This document shows positions 61,941-64,000 of a stretch of 64,000 nt of DNA, one piece after another. A program made the position numbers and the translations under genes. Position 1 is the stretch's first letter, and every line of letters begins with the position of its first letter. The notes beneath the pieces were generated by a model. That model was not told the DNA's origin. It searched no databases and was given only the letters and a program-made list of their open reading frames with translations. Source of the stretch: Puniceicoccaceae bacterium K14 (GTDB lineage Bacteria; Verrucomicrobiota; Verrucomicrobiia; Opitutales; Opitutaceae); NCBI GenBank assembly GCA_022538095.1, contig JAKYXN010000004.1:62001-126000 (forward strand). The letters are read 5' to 3'.

Positions 61941-62390
61941 TCATCCCTCATTTAAATTGATCTCTTTCGCATAGACAGATTGATCTTTAGTTTTTGAAAA
62001 GCCAATTTTCCTATAAAAAACATGACTCTCTTCCCTTAACAGATTACTTCTGACGATTAATCGCTCCAATCCTATTTCTCGAGTCCAATCTTCGATCACC
62101 TTAATCAATTTCTTTCCAATTCCTTTTTGTCTCGATTCTCTACTTACAACTAATCCAAGGATCTCCGAACGGGGCCCCGCCTCAAGCGTTTCGATTCTTG
62201 AAGCTTGAACCCATCCTATTAGTCTATTGGCTTCGTTTTCCGTCAGAATGACGAACACAACCGATGATTTAGCTTCGGATAGACTTTTCAGACGCGACAG
62301 AATATCGCCTTCCGAACAATCGTACCCAAGCTCTTGAGCTAGACGTTGGATCTCGGCAGCATCGCCTATTTTAGCATTACGGATGATCAT
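61941..62390 (-). CDS. GNAT-family N-acetyltransferase
   Basis: A 149-residue acetyltransferase with the GNAT core: MIIRNAKIGDAAEIQRLAQE at the start, EILGLVVSRESRQKGIGKKL with the acetyl-CoA loop, and SNLLREESHVFYRKIGF. The substrate cannot be read from the sequence. It is 52 bases upstream of the esterase gene's start, on the same strand, so they may be cotranscribed. Confidence 0.88.
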   Translation of the reverse strand: MIIRNAKIGDAAEIQRLAQELGYDCSEGDILSRLKSLSEAKSSVVFVILTENEANRLIGWVQASRIETLEAGPRSEILGLVVSRESRQKGIGKKLIKVIEDWTREIGLERLIVRSNLLREESHVFYRKIGFSKTKDQSVYAKEINLNEG

Positions 62391-62456
62391 TTTCTTTCAA
62401 ACGTCGATGTCGAAATCTCTTGGTGTCTTGTATACAGTACAAGGTTCAATTGCAGC

Positions 62457-62915
62457 CTATTTCTCTTCCTTCAGTCTGTTAGCTTCAGCCTGAGCCTTTA
62501 CGGCTTCTGCTTGTGCCTTCAATATTTCAGATTGAATGAGCGGCATCGCATCAGCCATGTATACCCCGATTTTCTTCATTGCACTTTTCCCAATCTCCGA
62601 GCCGTAGAATTCCGCTAGTGCACTCAATTTATTAGCAGTAAAGTGCGTCGCCATCAAATCTATGATCAAGTTGTTCAACGTAGCGACATCAAGGTGCTTT
62701 GTCATTAGGTCAATGAACTCATCTCTTTGTTCTGGCGGTAAATTCAACGATATCTGATAAGTAGAATCTCCAAGCAGCTCCGTTATTGGAGTAATTTTTG
62801 AATACCGAATCGCTTGTTCCATTCGATTCTCCGGTGTATCTTCGAGTGCCTGGCATATACTGCCCAAAATAGTGATAAGAATGGTGAATAGTGTTATTAA
62901 TTTTTTCATACTCAT
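62457..62915 (-). CDS. DUF2059 secreted protein
   Basis: A 152-residue protein with a signal peptide (about 4-22). The mature part is helical with the DUF2059 patterns ATHFTANKLSALAEFYGSEI and GKSAMKKIGVYMADAMPLI. A charged C-terminal helix, KAQAEAVKAQAEANRLKEEK, repeats K-A-Q-A-E. The family is widespread, periplasmic and of unknown function. Same strand as the neighbours. Confidence 0.8.
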   Translation of the reverse strand: MSMKKLITLFTILITILGSICQALEDTPENRMEQAIRYSKITPITELLGDSTYQISLNLPPEQRDEFIDLMTKHLDVATLNNLIIDLMATHFTANKLSALAEFYGSEIGKSAMKKIGVYMADAMPLIQSEILKAQAEAVKAQAEANRLKEEK

Positions 62916-63044
62916 GTTTTTGCGATCGCTCGCACAGACGATTTTAATTGGCCGAGGCTACCGGAACGAAACAACTCGGCTCTTCATTTTTGATTTATGT
63001 CCCCTTGTAGCCTATTAGTTTGAGCACAATCCTGATGCGTTCTT

Positions 63045-63266
63045 CTACTCTAATTTTCTTAAAAATTTAAAAACTCCCGATATAGCTGTTATACCCGTTC
63101 CGAAAAATACCAGCAATAAAGAAGCTAAATTTATCGAGATCCCGCGATCTATTCCAACATTGATTGCCATCGCTAGTGACAATCCAGATAGAAACGCATT
63201 TAGAGTTATTTGCAGTCCATAATTTTCAGGTAATTGGCTAATAATTGTGGCAGGGAACCTGTGCAT
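63045..63266 (-). CDS. Small membrane protein, unknown
   Basis: A 73-residue protein with two hydrophobic segments (about 15-37 and 45-63) and a basic end (KFLRKLE). It overlaps the upstream membrane protein stop by one base (TAATG-type), so the two are translationally coupled and probably act together. No family recognised. Confidence 0.55.
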   Translation of the reverse strand: MHRFPATIISQLPENYGLQITLNAFLSGLSLAMAINVGIDRGISINLASLLLVFFGTGITAISGVFKFLRKLE

Positions 63267-63625
63267 TACTTGTCACTGCTTTGAACTGCCAATCGAGACA
63301 ATTTATTCTTTATCCTCCACGGGACAGTTAACAACAAAGCAAAATATGCAGTAAAAACGAATGCGATTGCTCCAAAGGCTTTGTTGTATCCACCTGGCTT
63401 ATAAAACAATTCAGCATCAAAGTAAGCTAGCAAATCGCTCACGCCATCAATACTCCGACCACCAACAGAAATAATCAAAAATGCTCCAAGCCCCACCCAA
63501 CATAACGGAGCGAATAGAAGAACCCAAGTAATCCAATTAGGAGTTTCATCTTCATTTCTGAAGGCCAACGAAATGATAAACCCAAGCGAAAAGGTCATTC
63601 CATAAAACTGCACATTACTTATCAT
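63266..63625 (-). CDS. Membrane protein, unknown
   Basis: A 119-residue membrane protein with about three hydrophobic segments (5-22, 32-52 and 80-100). The C-terminal part ends in IKNKLSRLAVQSSD. It is the first gene of a two-gene unit with the small protein at 63045-63266. No family recognised. Confidence 0.6.
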   Translation of the reverse strand: MISNVQFYGMTFSLGFIISLAFRNEDETPNWITWVLLFAPLCWVGLGAFLIISVGGRSIDGVSDLLAYFDAELFYKPGGYNKAFGAIAFVFTAYFALLLTVPWRIKNKLSRLAVQSSDK

Positions 63626-63729
63626 CTATTCTACATATTCACTAGCACCCATGATTTTTAAGCACCAATAAGTGCAAGGTTACATTTATTGAAGACAAAG
63701 GGGACTACCTTGGATTCTTTTAAAGAGTC

Positions 63730-63749
63730 ATACCCTGACACTAGGGTAT
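63730..63749. terminator. Possible hairpin
   Basis: ATACCCT-GACACT-AGGGTAT is a perfect 7-bp stem with a 6-base loop. It follows the stop of the broken fragment (minus strand) by about 37 bases. T-tract is poor, so its role as terminator is uncertain. Confidence 0.35.
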
Positions 63750-63785
63750 ACAAGTAAATAATGAATTACTAGAAAACCAAATTTC

Positions 63786-64000
63786 ATAGCCAGTTCGGTC
63801 GATTCCTTACTTTAAGATTAACTTCAGTTCGCCCTCGTTCCACATCGATTTTTTCAGGAAAAATCACCACATACAATGAGGCATTTGACCATCTCCACCC
63901 AAAGCCAAACTGAGAACACTCGTAGATCTCCTTAAAAGCTCCCCCAATCCCCTAGTGGATTCTTGCACTGCCAATTCATCTGGAACAAGAGTAAAACAAC
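63786..64000 (-). pseudogene. Broken or partial coding fragment at the window edge
   Basis: On the minus strand one frame reads FTLVPDELAVQESTR from the window edge and, after a probable frameshift near 63945, another frame reads GIGGAFKEIYECSQFGFGW then WRWSNASLYVVIFPEKIDVE and ends at a TGA (63786-63788). The joined peptide looks like the end of one protein. Either a decayed gene or a sequence error. No family recognised. Confidence 0.35.

Noticed and set aside
61136-63625. Possible integron cassette array (short minus-strand genes of mixed function)
   Set aside because: Gaps between the genes lack attC-type GTTRRRY/RYYYAAC pairs; a GCCGAG/CTCGGC repeat near 62950 is too short and lacks the core sites.

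Overview
The window looks like a piece of chromosome from a Gram-negative, probably marine or aquatic member of the Verrucomicrobiota, most likely near Opitutae/Puniceicoccales. This is inferred from gene content: a large-type IspG with a central insertion, Gram-negative envelope genes, an exosortase/TPR-lipoprotein EPS locus, secreted sulfatases, a FecI-FecR-TonB receptor set, a PF07399-type Na+/H+ antiporter and few clear Shine-Dalgarno sequences. No rRNA, tRNA, CRISPR array, prophage or intact insertion sequence was seen.

Layout. 1-87 is the 3' end of an alcohol dehydrogenase-like gene. 100-3575 holds a voltage-gated K+ channel, a membrane/coiled-coil/TPR-like protein, a DUF721 protein and a small membrane protein. 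3699-5689 (minus) makes GDP-L-fucose (gmd, fcl). 5828-9309 holds a RibD/DHFR-like reductase with an apparent ATT start, a small secreted protein, and a PD-(D/E)XK nuclease fused to an XPD/DinG-type helicase. 9413-12219 is the pyrimidine set pyrR-pyrB-pyrC. 13354-19667 is an envelope and isoprenoid operon: uppS-cdsA-dxr-rseP-ispG. 19664-22493 (minus) is a YfiR-like protein with a hybrid histidine kinase.

22909-26630 is a CDP-deoxysugar operon (rfbF, rfbG, a 3,5-epimerase-like gene and an SAF-type oxidoreductase). It is followed at 26775-32211 by an outer-membrane beta-barrel protein, an exosortase and a large TPR lipoprotein, so EPS sugar supply and export/sorting sit together. 32227-36014 holds membrane proteins (DUF3817, Na+/H+ antiporter, M50 protease) and a secreted lectin-like protein. 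36015-36870 carries a decayed IS5-like transposase. 36871-41962 holds a nucleotidyltransferase-GHMP kinase fusion, a sulfatase, a periplasmic beta-carbonic anhydrase and an unknown secreted protein. 42206-48174 holds a trypsin-like protease, a NarL-type two-component pair and an Lnt-like acyltransferase.

48187-52464 (minus) is a sigma factor/FecR/TonB receptor cell-surface signalling set. 52825-58841 holds a catalytically dead-looking esterase homologue, unknown secreted proteins, a pair of ABM-like paralogues, and a MerR regulator divergent from a TPMT-type methyltransferase across a textbook MerR/SoxR-like promoter; a WYL regulator follows. 59011-63625 (minus) holds a second sulfatase, an esterase, a GNAT acetyltransferase, a DUF2059 protein and two small membrane proteins. 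The last 375 bases contain only a broken coding remnant.

Most likely worth attention: the MerR-controlled locus, the exosortase/CDP-sugar locus, the kinase-nucleotidyltransferase fusion, the nuclease-helicase fusion and the ATT-start reductase.
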